The notes beneath the pieces were generated by a model. The model was not told where the DNA came from. It saw nothing but the letters and a program-made list of their open reading frames with translations, and ran no database searches. This document shows, one piece after another, positions 40,589 through 48,184 of a DNA stretch of 48,184 nucleotides. The position numbers and the translations under genes were made by a program. The stretch is from NCBI GenBank assembly GCA_001899315.1, contig MOYA01000001.1:1319544-1367727 (forward strand), in the 5' to 3' direction. The stretch is from Candidatus Obscuribacter phosphatis. Its GTDB lineage: Bacteria; Cyanobacteriota; Vampirovibrionia; Obscuribacterales; Obscuribacteraceae. The stretch's first letter is position 1. Each line of letters opens with the position of its first letter.

Positions 40589-40636
40589 ATACCCCCTGCG
40601 GGAGGGGGTGTCTTAGAAGAGTCTAAGAGTTTTTTT
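40589..40636 (+). terminator. Tandem hairpins upstream of fabG
   Basis: Hairpin 1 (ACCCCCT-GCGGG-AGGGGGT, 40589-40611) has eight A on its left, so it is a good terminator for minus-strand transcripts. Hairpin 2 (CTTAGA-AGAG-TCTAAG, 40612-40627) is followed by AG and seven T, a terminator form for plus-strand transcripts. They lie in the 370-base divergent gap between the gluzincin-like gene and fabG, about 85 bases before fabG. Otherwise this gap shows only an AT-rich possible -10 (TATATTA near 40562). Confidence 0.6.
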
Positions 40637-40719
40637 CGGACTTTTAGCTTTAGAGTTGCTCTTGCATCCGGGGCAGCCCGGAAATCTTATCTATATAGAG
40701 AAGTGAGAGTACTAAGAAA

Positions 40720-41469
40720 ATGACTACATCAGCCAGCCTAGCTAATCAGGTCGCTGTGGTCACCGGTTCCGGCAGGGGTATTGGTAGAGCCATAGCAGAG
40801 GCCCTCATGAAAGAAGGCGCCAGAGTCGTAATTTCAGACATTAACGAAGAACTGTGCAGCAAAACAGCACAGGAACTTGCCGCACAGGGCGGCGAAACCC
40901 TTTCCGCTCCCTGCAATGTCACTCAGTCTGAGAGTGTTGCCAAAATGGTGGAAACTGTGATGGCAAAATGGGGACGTATTGACATACTTGTCAACAATGC
41001 CGGTATCACCCGCGACAATCTCTTTATGAGAATGTCCGAAGGCGAGTGGCAAGCTGTCATCGATACCAACCTGACTTCGGCCTTTAAGGTGACCCAGCCT
41101 GTCTTGAAGATTATGAGCAAGCAGAGAAGCGGTCGCATTATCAATATTGCCAGCACCACTGGTGTTCATGGCAACTTTGGACAGGTCAACTATGCCGCTG
41201 CCAAAGCCGGCATGATTGGTTTCACCAAAACAGTAGCCCTTGAATATGCCAGCCGCAACATCACAGCCAATGTGGTCGCTCCCGGCTTTATCGATACCGA
41301 TATGACAAGAGCTCTTGGTGAGGAAATTATAAATAAATACGTGGAGCGTATTCCGCTCAAACGTATGGGAACACCAGACGATATTGCCAGAGCCGTATGC
41401 TTTTTCGCCGGTCCCGGTGCCTATGTAACCGGTCAGGTCATGGAAGTGAACGGCGGGCTTTACACCTAA
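40720..41469 (+). CDS. fabG: 3-oxoacyl-ACP reductase
   Basis: 249 residues, short-chain dehydrogenase fold. NADPH-binding TGSGRGIGRA (15-24) and NNAGITRDNLFMRM; catalytic Ser, Tyr and Lys in NIASTTGVHGNFGQVNYAAAK (about 140-160). FabG reduces the 3-oxoacyl-ACP intermediate in fatty-acid elongation. It is the first gene of fabG-acpP-fabF-gatA and follows the tandem hairpins, so transcription may be attenuated. Other SDR enzymes are unlikely given the acpP and fabF neighbours. Confidence 0.96.
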   Translation: MTTSASLANQVAVVTGSGRGIGRAIAEALMKEGARVVISDINEELCSKTAQELAAQGGETLSAPCNVTQSESVAKMVETVMAKWGRIDILVNNAGITRDNLFMRMSEGEWQAVIDTNLTSAFKVTQPVLKIMSKQRSGRIINIASTTGVHGNFGQVNYAAAKAGMIGFTKTVALEYASRNITANVVAPGFIDTDMTRALGEEIINKYVERIPLKRMGTPDDIARAVCFFAGPGAYVTGQVMEVNGGLYT

Positions 41470-41576
41470 TTCACAAAACTAATGTTGTACTTCGTACGTG
41501 TTATTCTATTTTGCCTTGGCACTCCTTAGTGTCCAGCTTAGATTTACGTGCGTTTTCAGGGGGGAGTTAAATACTC

Positions 41577-41816
41577 ATGGAAGAGAAGGAAGCCTTCGAA
41601 AGAGTCAAGAAGGTCGCCGTGGCTCAGCTTAATGTCAATGGTGATGAAGTGACCATGGAAGCAAGCTTCACTAAGGATCTAGGTGCTGATTCGCTCGATA
41701 CAGTAGAACTCGTCATGGCTCTTGAAGAAGAGTTCGGAATGGAAATTCCGGATGAGGACGCTGAGAAAATCACCACCGTCGGTGAAGCCGTTAAATACAT
41801 TGCATCGCACCTCTAA
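41577..41816 (+). CDS. acpP: Acyl carrier protein
   Basis: 79 residues, acidic, four-helix ACP. S39 in [18 protein letters not shown] takes the phosphopantetheine arm. It carries growing acyl chains between FabG, FabF and the other enzymes. The RBS GGGGGGAG precedes the ATG. A possible own promoter, TTGTAC-16-TATTTT (about 41494-41521), lies in the 107-base gap after fabG, which would allow higher expression than fabG. Confidence 0.98.
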   Translation: MEEKEAFERVKKVAVAQLNVNGDEVTMEASFTKDLGADSLDTVELVMALEEEFGMEIPDEDAEKITTVGEAVKYIASHL

Positions 41817-41853
41817 AAATCAGTTTTTAGCAGGCGTTTGCCAGAGTATTGTT

Positions 41854-41890
41854 CAGAACGGGGCCGCCCTTCGGGTGTCGGCCCTTTCTG
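41854..41890 (+). other. Stem-loop between acpP and fabF
   Basis: GGGCCG/CGGCCC with an outer CAGAA/TTCTG stem and an inner CCC-TTC-GGG loop makes a stable structure, with TTT at its 3' side. It may partly terminate transcription, or protect acpP mRNA ends, so that ACP outnumbers FabF. Confidence 0.5.
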
Positions 41891-41920
41891 GTTGGATTTA
41901 GCTAGAGAAAAGTTGTCACA

Positions 41921-43177
41921 ATGACTAAAGAGCGTGTAGTCGTAACCGGTCTGGGAGTTGTCTCCGCCGTTGGCGTCGGCATCCAAGACTTTTGGCAGGG
42001 CATAGTGCAAGGCAGATCCGGCGTCAAGCTGGTGCAGCGCATTCCTGTTGAACTGCGACCCTCTTGCAAGATAGCTGCTGAAATGCTCGATTTTGATCCA
42101 GCGCAGTTTATGGATCACAAAGCAGTGAAGCGGACCGACCGCTTCATTCAATTTGCCATTGCCGCAGCCAAATTAGCCGTTGAAGATGCCAAACTCGATA
42201 TGTCCAAAGAAAACCCTGAACGGGTTGGTACTTCAGTAGGATCTGCAGCCGGTGGCTTTCAGACTATCGAAGACCAGTACAAAGTTTTGCTCGACAAAGG
42301 TCCAGACCGTTGTTCGCCATTCACTGTACCCATGCTGATCGTCAATATGGCAGCCGGCTGGGTTTCGATGCTCAACAACGCTAAGGGACCGAATACTTGT
42401 ACCGTCACTGCTTGCGCCACCTCCTCGCATTCCATCGGTGATGCCTATCGCATCATTGAAAGAGGCGAAGCCGATATCATGCTCGCCGGCGGTTCGGAAG
42501 CACCAATAGCGGCTCTGGTTATGGCAGGCTTTGCCTCGGCTCGTACTTTGAGCACCCGCAATCATGAACCAGAAAGAGCCAGTCGTCCTTTCGACAAAGA
42601 CAGAGACGGCTTTGTCATGGGCGAAGGCGGCGCCATCTTGATCTTGGAATCGCTCAGTCATGCCCTCGCCCGTGGTGCTCACATTTATGCCGAGCTGGTG
42701 GGCTTTGGTAGCACCGGTGATGCCTACGACATCGTTCAGCCCTGTGCCGACGGCGCCGGTGCCGCCCGGGCCATGCAGGCGGCTCTAGACCAGGCAGGGC
42801 TTAGACCAGACCAAGTCGATTATATAAACGCCCACGGCACCTCGACTCCGCTTGGCGATAAAGCCGAGACCAATGCCATCAAGCGCGTTTTTGCTGAGCA
42901 TGCTACTTCGCATAAATTGGCTGTTTCGTCCACCAAGTCTATGACCGGACACCTTCTTGGTGCAGCCGGTGCCCTAGAAGCCGCCGTGTCGATTATGGCC
43001 ATCCAAGAATCTATATTGCCGCCTACGATCAATTTGGAAAATCCCGATCCCGAATGCGATCTCAATTATGTTCCTAATAAAGCAGTCCACAATGCCTCGA
43101 TAGACATTTCTATGTCTAATAGTTTTGGCTTTGGTGGACATAACTGTTCTCTGATTTTCAAACGGTTCAAGCAATAA
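41921..43177 (+). CDS. fabF: 3-oxoacyl-ACP synthase II
   Basis: 418 residues, thiolase fold condensing enzyme. Nucleophile C165 in TVTACATSSHSIGDA; the two His of the Cys-His-His triad in NAHGTSTPLGDKAE (about 306) and KSMTGHLLGAAGALEA (about 343). It condenses malonyl-ACP with acyl-ACP and elongates palmitoleoyl chains. It follows acpP by 104 bases and precedes gatA by 12. FabF and FabB are not separable with certainty, but the length, start VVVTGLGVVSAVG and tail fit FabF. Confidence 0.96.
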   Translation: MTKERVVVTGLGVVSAVGVGIQDFWQGIVQGRSGVKLVQRIPVELRPSCKIAAEMLDFDPAQFMDHKAVKRTDRFIQFAIAAAKLAVEDAKLDMSKENPERVGTSVGSAAGGFQTIEDQYKVLLDKGPDRCSPFTVPMLIVNMAAGWVSMLNNAKGPNTCTVTACATSSHSIGDAYRIIERGEADIMLAGGSEAPIAALVMAGFASARTLSTRNHEPERASRPFDKDRDGFVMGEGGAILILESLSHALARGAHIYAELVGFGSTGDAYDIVQPCADGAGAARAMQAALDQAGLRPDQVDYINAHGTSTPLGDKAETNAIKRVFAEHATSHKLAVSSTKSMTGHLLGAAGALEAAVSIMAIQESILPPTINLENPDPECDLNYVPNKAVHNASIDISMSNSFGFGGHNCSLIFKRFKQ

Positions 43178-43189
43178 AACAGGTGTCGA

Positions 43190-44725
43190 ATGTCTAGCGA
43201 AAAAGAACTTGTCGGCGCATCAATCAAAAGCCTGCAAGACCTGATAGCTAAGCGAAAAGTCTCAGCAGTCGAAATTACCAAGGCGCACATAGCCCAAATA
43301 GAAGCGCACGAAAGTGAAGTAGGCGCCTTTCTCGAATGTAATTTCGAAAATTCGCTCAAACGAGCTGCCGAACAAGATGCCCTCCTCGCTTCGGGGGCGG
43401 AGCAAGCGCCGCTTGCGGGTATTCCGGTGGCATTGAAAGACAATATGTGCGAGCCCGGCTTTCACACCACCTGTGGTAGCAAAATTTTAGCTGGTTTCGC
43501 CAGTCCTTATCGGGGCACCGCTCCTCAAAAGCTGCACGATGCAGGCGCCATTGTCTTAGGCAAGACCAACCTGGACGAGTTTGCTATGGGATCATCCACC
43601 GAGCATTCAGCTTACAAGCAAACTCGCAATCCCATCAACTTGGAATACGTCCCCGGTGGCAGTTCCGGCGGTTCAGCCGCTGCGGTCAAGGCGGGGTTCT
43701 GCACGGCTTCACTTGGTTCAGACACCGGCGGCTCCATCAGACAACCGGCAGCCTTTTGCGGTTTGGTGGGCATGAAGCCAACCTACGGCACTGTTTCACG
43801 CTTTGGTTTGGTGGCTTTTGCTTCCAGCCTCGACCAGATTGGTCCGTTTGCGCGCTCTGTCGAAGATTGCGCCACAATGGTCAGCCTCATTCAAGGCTTT
43901 GACCCCAAAGATTCAACCAGCTTGAACCCCGACTATCGCCAGAAAAACACCCGCGAGCCCGTGAACGCAGCCTTTATAGCCAAGCTGGCTGCTAGCTCTT
44001 GCGAAGAGAAACTGAGGGGTCTCAAAGTTGGTTTGATCAAAGAGCTTATGGGTGAGGGCATCGATGCCAGTGTCAGAGAATCAGTTAGGCAGGCTGCCGA
44101 GAGACTGAGCCAGGCCGGCGCCATAGTGGAAGAAGTATCACTACCCCATGTACGCTATGCCTTGCCGGTCTATTACATTGTCGCCACCGCCGAAGCCTCG
44201 GCTAACTTGGCACGCTTTGACGGAGTTCGCTATGGACACCGCAATCTCGATGCCGAGGAACTTCATGCCATGTACTATGCCACCCGGGGCGAGGGCTTCG
44301 GCGCCGAGGTGAAGCGACGCATAATGCTCGGTACTTATGCGCTCAGCACTGGCTATTACGATGCCTATTACAAGAAGGCACAACAGGTGAGAAGGCTTAT
44401 AACAAATGACTTCAGCAAGCTTTTCGAAACCTATGACCTGCTTATCTCGCCAACCTCGCCTACTACCGCCTTCAAACTCGGCGAGAAAACGAGTGATCCC
44501 CTGCAGATGTACATGTCCGATATTGCCTCGATTCCAGCCAATTTAGCCGGACTGCCTGGTATTTCTTTGCCCTGCGGCGTGGCTGATGGACTACCCATTG
44601 GTTTACAAATGCTGGGGGAACCGCTTAGCGACGGCACTCTCTTGAGAGCCGCTCATGGTCTAGAAAGTCTACTTAACCTTGAGATAGACAGTCTCTTTCT
44701 CAAGGCAAAAATTAAGAGCAGTTAG
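43190..44725 (+). CDS. gatA: Glu/Asp-tRNA amidotransferase subunit A
   Basis: 511 residues, amidase-signature protein. GIPVALKDNM supplies the catalytic Lys; PGGSSGGSAAAVKAGF and LGSDTGGSIRQPAAFCG carry the cis-Ser and nucleophile Ser. In the GatCAB complex GatA frees ammonia from glutamine, which GatB uses to convert Glu-tRNA(Gln) to Gln-tRNA(Gln). gatB and gatC are not here, as in Cyanobacteria where the subunits are scattered. It is the last gene of the fabG unit, and linkage to the fab genes is only positional. Other amidases of the family are possible but the length and conserved tail fit GatA. Confidence 0.93.
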   Translation: MSSEKELVGASIKSLQDLIAKRKVSAVEITKAHIAQIEAHESEVGAFLECNFENSLKRAAEQDALLASGAEQAPLAGIPVALKDNMCEPGFHTTCGSKILAGFASPYRGTAPQKLHDAGAIVLGKTNLDEFAMGSSTEHSAYKQTRNPINLEYVPGGSSGGSAAAVKAGFCTASLGSDTGGSIRQPAAFCGLVGMKPTYGTVSRFGLVAFASSLDQIGPFARSVEDCATMVSLIQGFDPKDSTSLNPDYRQKNTREPVNAAFIAKLAASSCEEKLRGLKVGLIKELMGEGIDASVRESVRQAAERLSQAGAIVEEVSLPHVRYALPVYYIVATAEASANLARFDGVRYGHRNLDAEELHAMYYATRGEGFGAEVKRRIMLGTYALSTGYYDAYYKKAQQVRRLITNDFSKLFETYDLLISPTSPTTAFKLGEKTSDPLQMYMSDIASIPANLAGLPGISLPCGVADGLPIGLQMLGEPLSDGTLLRAAHGLESLLNLEIDSLFLKAKIKSS

Positions 44726-44805
44726 TCTCACTCTTAGAAACCTGGCTTAAAATACTCCTTCTGAAGGCAATAATTCCTTCGCCAAGAAAGTATTCAGCTC
44801 TGGAG

Positions 44806-44865
44806 TCTTTGTCTAAGAAATCTTTGTCTCAAAAATCTTTGTCTGAGAAATCTATTTCTAAGGAA
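44806..44865 (+). repeat. Four 15-bp tandem repeats
   Basis: The unit TCTTTGTCTAAGAAA is repeated four times with changes: TCTTTGTCTCAAAAA, TCTTTGTCTGAGAAA and TCTATTTCTAAGGAA follow. Translated in one frame they read SLSKK-SLSQK-SLSEK-SISKE; that frame is open from the gatA end to 44900 but has no ATG. It is probably a non-coding repeat or a decayed gene tail. Confidence 0.8.
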
Positions 44866-44920
44866 TCTTTCGCCCTGCTTCTACGTCACCATATTTTATG
44901 ACGGTTGCAGAAAGCCAAAT

Positions 44921-44953
44921 AAGCAGCAAACAAGCAGCAAACAAGCAGCAAAT
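44921..44953 (+). repeat. Three 11-bp direct repeats
   Basis: AAGCAGCAAAC is repeated three times without spacer (last copy ends in T), 38 bases before the next start codon. An 11-base period is close to one helical turn, so all copies face the same side of DNA, as at some activator sites. Confidence 0.8.
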
Positions 44954-44990
44954 AAGCCGAAATTAGTTCGGAAACTGGGAGGACCAAAAC

Positions 44991-45485
44991 ATGTTGCAAA
45001 CGACGAGAAAACCCGAACTCGATACTGTCGAATTTAGCCAACTTGGGTGGCCTAGATTTTTGACCCTCTCAGTCGTTTTGTCATCTCTTACTCTTACTTC
45101 GCTAGCGGCTAATCCGGCTTTTTGCGGCACCAATGATTTTTTCGGCAACAGCATACCGACAGTGGGCGACCCCTCCGGTTCCTCTAGACCTGCTGCCTCT
45201 TCTTCCTCGCCTTCTGAGATAAGCTCGTCACCAAGTGCTTCCGAATTCACCGATGACGAGAAGCGCATGCAGAAAAAATACAAACTAGCCATCAAGCACG
45301 CTCAAACTTTGATTGCTAAAGCCGATAAGATGATCAAAGACGGAGAAGCGAGAAAAGACAATAAGCTGCTCAAGAAGGGTCAAGTACTTAAAGGGGTCGG
45401 CGAAAGAGCCCTTGAGAATTTGAAAACAAACAATCCGCTTCCTGGTCAGTCGATGCAGGCAAGTCCGGAAGAGGCTAAACAGTAA
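44991..45485 (+). CDS. Small secreted protein, unknown
   Basis: 164 residues. A hydrophobic export signal at about 21-45 ([20 protein letters not shown], then NPAFCG) with a possible cleavage after the Ala-x-Ala-like site or a Cys at CG. A Ser/Pro-rich disordered stretch follows (62-85), then a basic helical part ([37 protein letters not shown], 90-125). No known family. Four bases separate its stop from the cysK start, so both are co-transcribed. Length, signal and Ser/Pro linker suggest a small envelope protein. Confidence 0.6.
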   Translation: MLQTTRKPELDTVEFSQLGWPRFLTLSVVLSSLTLTSLAANPAFCGTNDFFGNSIPTVGDPSGSSRPAASSSSPSEISSSPSASEFTDDEKRMQKKYKLAIKHAQTLIAKADKMIKDGEARKDNKLLKKGQVLKGVGERALENLKTNNPLPGQSMQASPEEAKQ

Positions 45486-45489
45486 GAAG

Positions 45490-46440
45490 ATGCCACTACA
45501 AGCAAGTATTTCTTCTGCCGTCGGCAACACGCCCTTGATTCGCCTCAACAGACTGGCTCTTGGTTTGGAAGCAGAAGTCTATGTGAAAGTGGAATCTATG
45601 AATCCACTTGGTTCAGTGAAAGACAGAATCGGCATCTCGATGATCGAAGATGCTGAGAAGCGGGGACTGATTGAACCGAGCAAGACCGTACTTGTCGAGC
45701 CGACTTCTGGCAACACAGGCATTGCTCTAGCATTTGTCGCCGCAGCCCGGGGCTATAAACTGATCATAGCCATGCCCGAGACAATGTCGCAGGAGCGCCG
45801 CCGGATGCTCAAAGTCCTCGGAGCCGAATTGATTTTGACACCGGGACCGGAAGGAATGAAAGGTGCAGTGGCTAAAGCCGAAGCTTTAGTGAAAGACCGC
45901 CCCAATGCCTACATGCTTCAGCAATTCGATAATCCTGCCAATCCCAAAGCTCATTACGAAAATACCGGACGAGAAATATGGAAAGATCTCGATGGTCGCG
46001 TGGACATTCTTGTCGCTGGCGTGGGCACCGGTGGTACTATCAGTGGTGCTGGACGCTTTCTTAAGGAAAGAAATCCCGCTGCCAAGGTAATTGCTGTGGA
46101 GCCTGCAGACAGCCCAGTAATCAGCCAGAAACTAGCTAACAAGCCATTGCAGCCTGCCCCCCATAAGATTCAAGGAATCGGCGCCGGTTTTATTCCTGGA
46201 GTGCTAAATCTCGACCTTATAGATGAAGTTTTCCATGTCACTAATGAGGAAGCCTTAGAAATGGGACGACGTCTACCCACTCAAGAAGGCATACTGGCAG
46301 GAATTTCTAGTGGGGCAAATGTACACGCTGCTTTGTCTATCGCCAATCGCCCAGAGAACAAAGGGCTCAAGATCGTCACCTTCATTTGCAGCACTGGCGA
46401 AAGATATTTTTCAACGGCTCTCTTTGAAGATATTATCTAG
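45490..46440 (+). CDS. cysK: Cysteine synthase (O-acetylserine sulfhydrylase)
   Basis: 316 residues. PLP lysine K44 in [20 protein letters not shown] binds the cofactor phosphate or substrate; GTGGTISG (about 176-183) is the PLP-phosphate loop; [16 protein letters not shown] closes the protein. It makes cysteine from O-acetylserine and sulfide. Cystathionine beta-synthase-like PLP enzymes are the alternative, but the N-terminal [17 protein letters not shown] and the size support CysK. A gene for serine acetyltransferase is not in the window. Confidence 0.95.
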   Translation: MPLQASISSAVGNTPLIRLNRLALGLEAEVYVKVESMNPLGSVKDRIGISMIEDAEKRGLIEPSKTVLVEPTSGNTGIALAFVAAARGYKLIIAMPETMSQERRRMLKVLGAELILTPGPEGMKGAVAKAEALVKDRPNAYMLQQFDNPANPKAHYENTGREIWKDLDGRVDILVAGVGTGGTISGAGRFLKERNPAAKVIAVEPADSPVISQKLANKPLQPAPHKIQGIGAGFIPGVLNLDLIDEVFHVTNEEALEMGRRLPTQEGILAGISSGANVHAALSIANRPENKGLKIVTFICSTGERYFSTALFEDII

Positions 46441-46524
46441 GAGCTAGCTGCTCTGGCTGGTTGATCTATAGTTGTTGAAGGAGCCCTGGCTCTTGAGGTC
46501 TCAATAAATAAGATATAGATTGAG

Positions 46525-47988
46525 TTAGACCCGAACAAACGGCGGGGAGCCTGTGGCGCGCAGCAGAGGCGATCCTAAATAGCCCAGAGATAAGCACACA
46601 TCAAAAAGCTGATTCTTGCAGGCTTCACTACTATTGAGCGTCAATGAACCACCAAAATCTTCTACTAAAGAAGAACTTGCTTGGTCTATCTTCTCTATGT
46701 TTCCTTTGAAGTATAGAGAAAGATTGACCAATAGTTGAATGTGCTTTCTCGCTGAGCCGATGCCTAGAGTCTTCAATATTGATATCAGGCTCGAAGTCTT
46801 CCGGAATAGTTCATTTGTAGCAGAGGCTCCAATTGCGGTCGTGCACAAACTGCAGCTAGATGCGTCGCAGCGCGCGCGGCTGAACGCACTCAGGTCCTTC
46901 TGCTCTCGTTTTATAATGCGTGCTCTTGCAATTTGCCACATCGATAAATTGCGCAGGAGTCCATGCTCTTCAATGGCTTCGAATGTTGACTTCTGCGCCT
47001 GACCGCGCTTCAGGAGGTCTTGCCAAAGAAGCTTGGTTGATTCGCTATCGATGAATTCCCACCAGTATCTCTCGGTATCTTTAGAATTCTTTCCATCCGA
47101 TGAACTTGGAACCAGTGTAAGTTTGAACTGCTTTCTTTTTTCGCTGCGGTTAAATCTGCCTCCTGGTTGAGGCTCAATCTCGCCGCTTAGCTCAAGCTCA
47201 ATTAAGGACTCATATACTTGAGAGTGACTCAGTCCGGCCGCTGCTGCTAGTTCGTCAATTGTCATTGAACCATGATTGAGGCAAGAGAGTACAAGTGAAT
47301 CTGTTTCCGAGAGACTTTGGCAATCTTGTAGGTCTTTCTGCTGATCTATTGGTGCTGGATTTGCTGCCACTTTAGCGTCCATTCCATTTTCTTGGTTAGC
47401 CTCAGAACTATCGAAGGCTCGGCTTTCATTGTTTCTTGCTGATGCCTCTTGTTCTTCTAGATATGGCGGCATCAAGCGGTATGTCAATATGCTTCTTCTA
47501 TCAAATAGCTCTATAAAATGGACTGTGTTGACTGGCAACCGTGAATCCACATTCTCAGAGCAGTACAGGTCAATTGCTCCTCTAATACTTTTTACTATGT
47601 GCAGTGCTGATGACTGGGCTACTCTCAGAAATTTCGAGAATGTCGTGGAGCAAATCAAGGCACCATTTTCACTGAACCAAATAGCTGCGAACCAAGCCCT
47701 TAGTTTTCTGACTCTATGAAAAAACGTTCCTGCTGTGATGGAAGAATTCATGTGGCATTCACTGCACCGGAATCTTCTTTTACCCGGCTTAAGGTCGATA
47801 TTCTCATTGTTGCAGTTTCTACAGAAGAGTAGGTTCCGCTCTTTCAAGAGCACATAGAGTCTGAGCCAGCAACTCTCCTCGCTGGGAAATTGCTTCTCGA
47901 AATGCTCCCAAACACTTTCAAGGAAAGCGCTATAAGCTTCTCTGTATTGTTTTTTGTCTAGACCAGAGTCAGCAGGGCTCTTTAGCAT
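46525..47988 (-). CDS. IS1595-type zinc-ribbon/HTH fused to DprA-type winged helix
   Basis: 487 residues. C56-xx-C59 and C75-xx-C78 (FCRNCNNENIDL ... FRCSECHMNSS) followed by TAGTFFHRVRKLRAWFAAIWF (86-105) form the zinc-ribbon and HTH head of IS1595/ISXO2 transposases. No DDE catalytic domain follows. At 228-281 lies a clear DprA C-terminal winged helix: SMTIDELAAAAGLSHSQVYE, then SLIELELSGEIEPQPGGRFN. A third segment (300-487) is unknown and has a C374-C379-C382 cluster (RCDASSCSLCTTAIG). The two DNA-binding domains are joined by a polar linker (180-228). I infer a domesticated DNA-binding protein. A palindrome stands 72 bases upstream. Not an active transposase. Confidence 0.72.
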   Translation of the reverse strand: MLKSPADSGLDKKQYREAYSAFLESVWEHFEKQFPSEESCWLRLYVLLKERNLLFCRNCNNENIDLKPGKRRFRCSECHMNSSITAGTFFHRVRKLRAWFAAIWFSENGALICSTTFSKFLRVAQSSALHIVKSIRGAIDLYCSENVDSRLPVNTVHFIELFDRRSILTYRLMPPYLEEQEASARNNESRAFDSSEANQENGMDAKVAANPAPIDQQKDLQDCQSLSETDSLVLSCLNHGSMTIDELAAAAGLSHSQVYESLIELELSGEIEPQPGGRFNRSEKRKQFKLTLVPSSSDGKNSKDTERYWWEFIDSESTKLLWQDLLKRGQAQKSTFEAIEEHGLLRNLSMWQIARARIIKREQKDLSAFSRARCDASSCSLCTTAIGASATNELFRKTSSLISILKTLGIGSARKHIQLLVNLSLYFKGNIEKIDQASSSLVEDFGGSLTLNSSEACKNQLFDVCLSLGYLGSPLLRATGSPPFVRV

Positions 47989-48059
47989 AGTGCAACTCCA
48001 AGAAGGGCTCTGATATATAGACGTATTTTGACGAGAAAAAGTTCAAAGGCTTTCATTAA

Positions 48060-48093
48060 TTTGGCTATGAACCGATATCGGTTTATAGCCAAA
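48060..48093. repeat. 34-bp near-perfect palindrome, copy 2
   Basis: TTTGGCTATGAACCGAT faces ATCGGTTTATAGCCAAA with one G.T in 17 pairs. It shares the core AACCGATATCGGTTTA and both ends with copy 1 at 26383-26418. Here it lies upstream of the minus-strand fusion-protein gene, just beyond its likely promoter region (TATATAT at 48013-48019). Confidence 0.82.
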
Positions 48094-48184
48094 ACCAGAA
48101 ATCTTCTGCCGAAAATAGCTGCAGAGACTTTAGAACCTTCACCCCTCTTGGAATCGCCCGATACTGTCCACGGAAATTTAGACC

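Noticed and set aside
44806-44953. CRISPR array
   Set aside because: The repeats are 15 and 11 bases, without unique spacers of constant length, and no cas gene is near.
46525-47988. Intact IS1595 insertion sequence
   Set aside because: There is no DDE catalytic domain after the HTH and no terminal inverted repeats around the gene.

Overview
The window is an ordinary-looking bacterial chromosome segment that most probably comes from a non-photosynthetic relative of the Cyanobacteria (Melainabacteria/Vampirovibrionia, Obscuribacterales-like). The main reason is the ATP synthase block. It runs atpI-atpB-atpE-atpF'-atpF-atpH-atpA-atpG, with a paired b'/b stator and no beta/epsilon genes, which is the cyanobacterial arrangement. 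The gamma subunit lacks the insertion of photosynthetic lineages, and no photosynthesis gene is present. TTG and GTG starts, a DUF1574-like SGNH protein and several TPR lipoprotein/secreted-type proteins fit this assignment. It is an inference from gene content only.

Layout. 1-2400: a PIN-domain toxin-antitoxin pair (-), a long orphan terminator hairpin (+), tRNA-Thr(CGU) (-), an unrecognised Cys/His hydrolase-like gene and a strongly structured, probably non-coding stretch. 2460-8946 (+): an M16 peptidase, dut, dapB, dapA, rnj (RNase J) and mnmH, closely packed, joining nucleotide hygiene, lysine/peptidoglycan precursor synthesis, RNA decay and tRNA wobble modification. 9074-11173 (+): an accessory-looking pair, a ferredoxin/SCP2 fusion protein and a TetR regulator, both with the same 18-bp operator lying inside their promoters. 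11528-18329 (-): sepF, ispD, scpB, scpA and smc, a division, chromosome-segregation and isoprenoid block. 18603-24899: a tandem MshEN-like repeat protein (+), an SGNH protein and a TPR protein (-), tgt (+) and pspA (-), the last two overlapping tail to tail.

25081-31220 (+): the ATP synthase genes, split by a strong terminator, a 36-bp palindrome and an extended -10 promoter between atpB and atpE. 31373-34567 (+): SpoIID-domain protein, site-2 protease and FmdB-like zinc ribbon. 34685-40349 (-): panB, a TPR protein and a 1043-residue protein with a gluzincin-like HExxH...ExxAD signature. 40720-44725 (+): fabG-acpP-fabF-gatA. 44991-46440 (+): a small secreted protein and cysK. 46525-47988 (-): a protein fusing an IS1595-type zinc ribbon to a DprA-type winged helix, with a palindrome upstream that closely matches the one between atpB and atpE.

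Best candidates for something new: the zinc-ribbon/DprA-WH fusion together with the two matching palindromes; the 98-residue-period MshEN-like repeat protein, a possible c-di-GMP receptor with no ATPase; the loss of the Gly-Asn pair next to the essential arginine in ATP synthase subunit a; the large gluzincin-like protein; and the structured RNA ahead of the M16 peptidase gene. No CRISPR array, rRNA, intact insertion sequence or prophage was seen.
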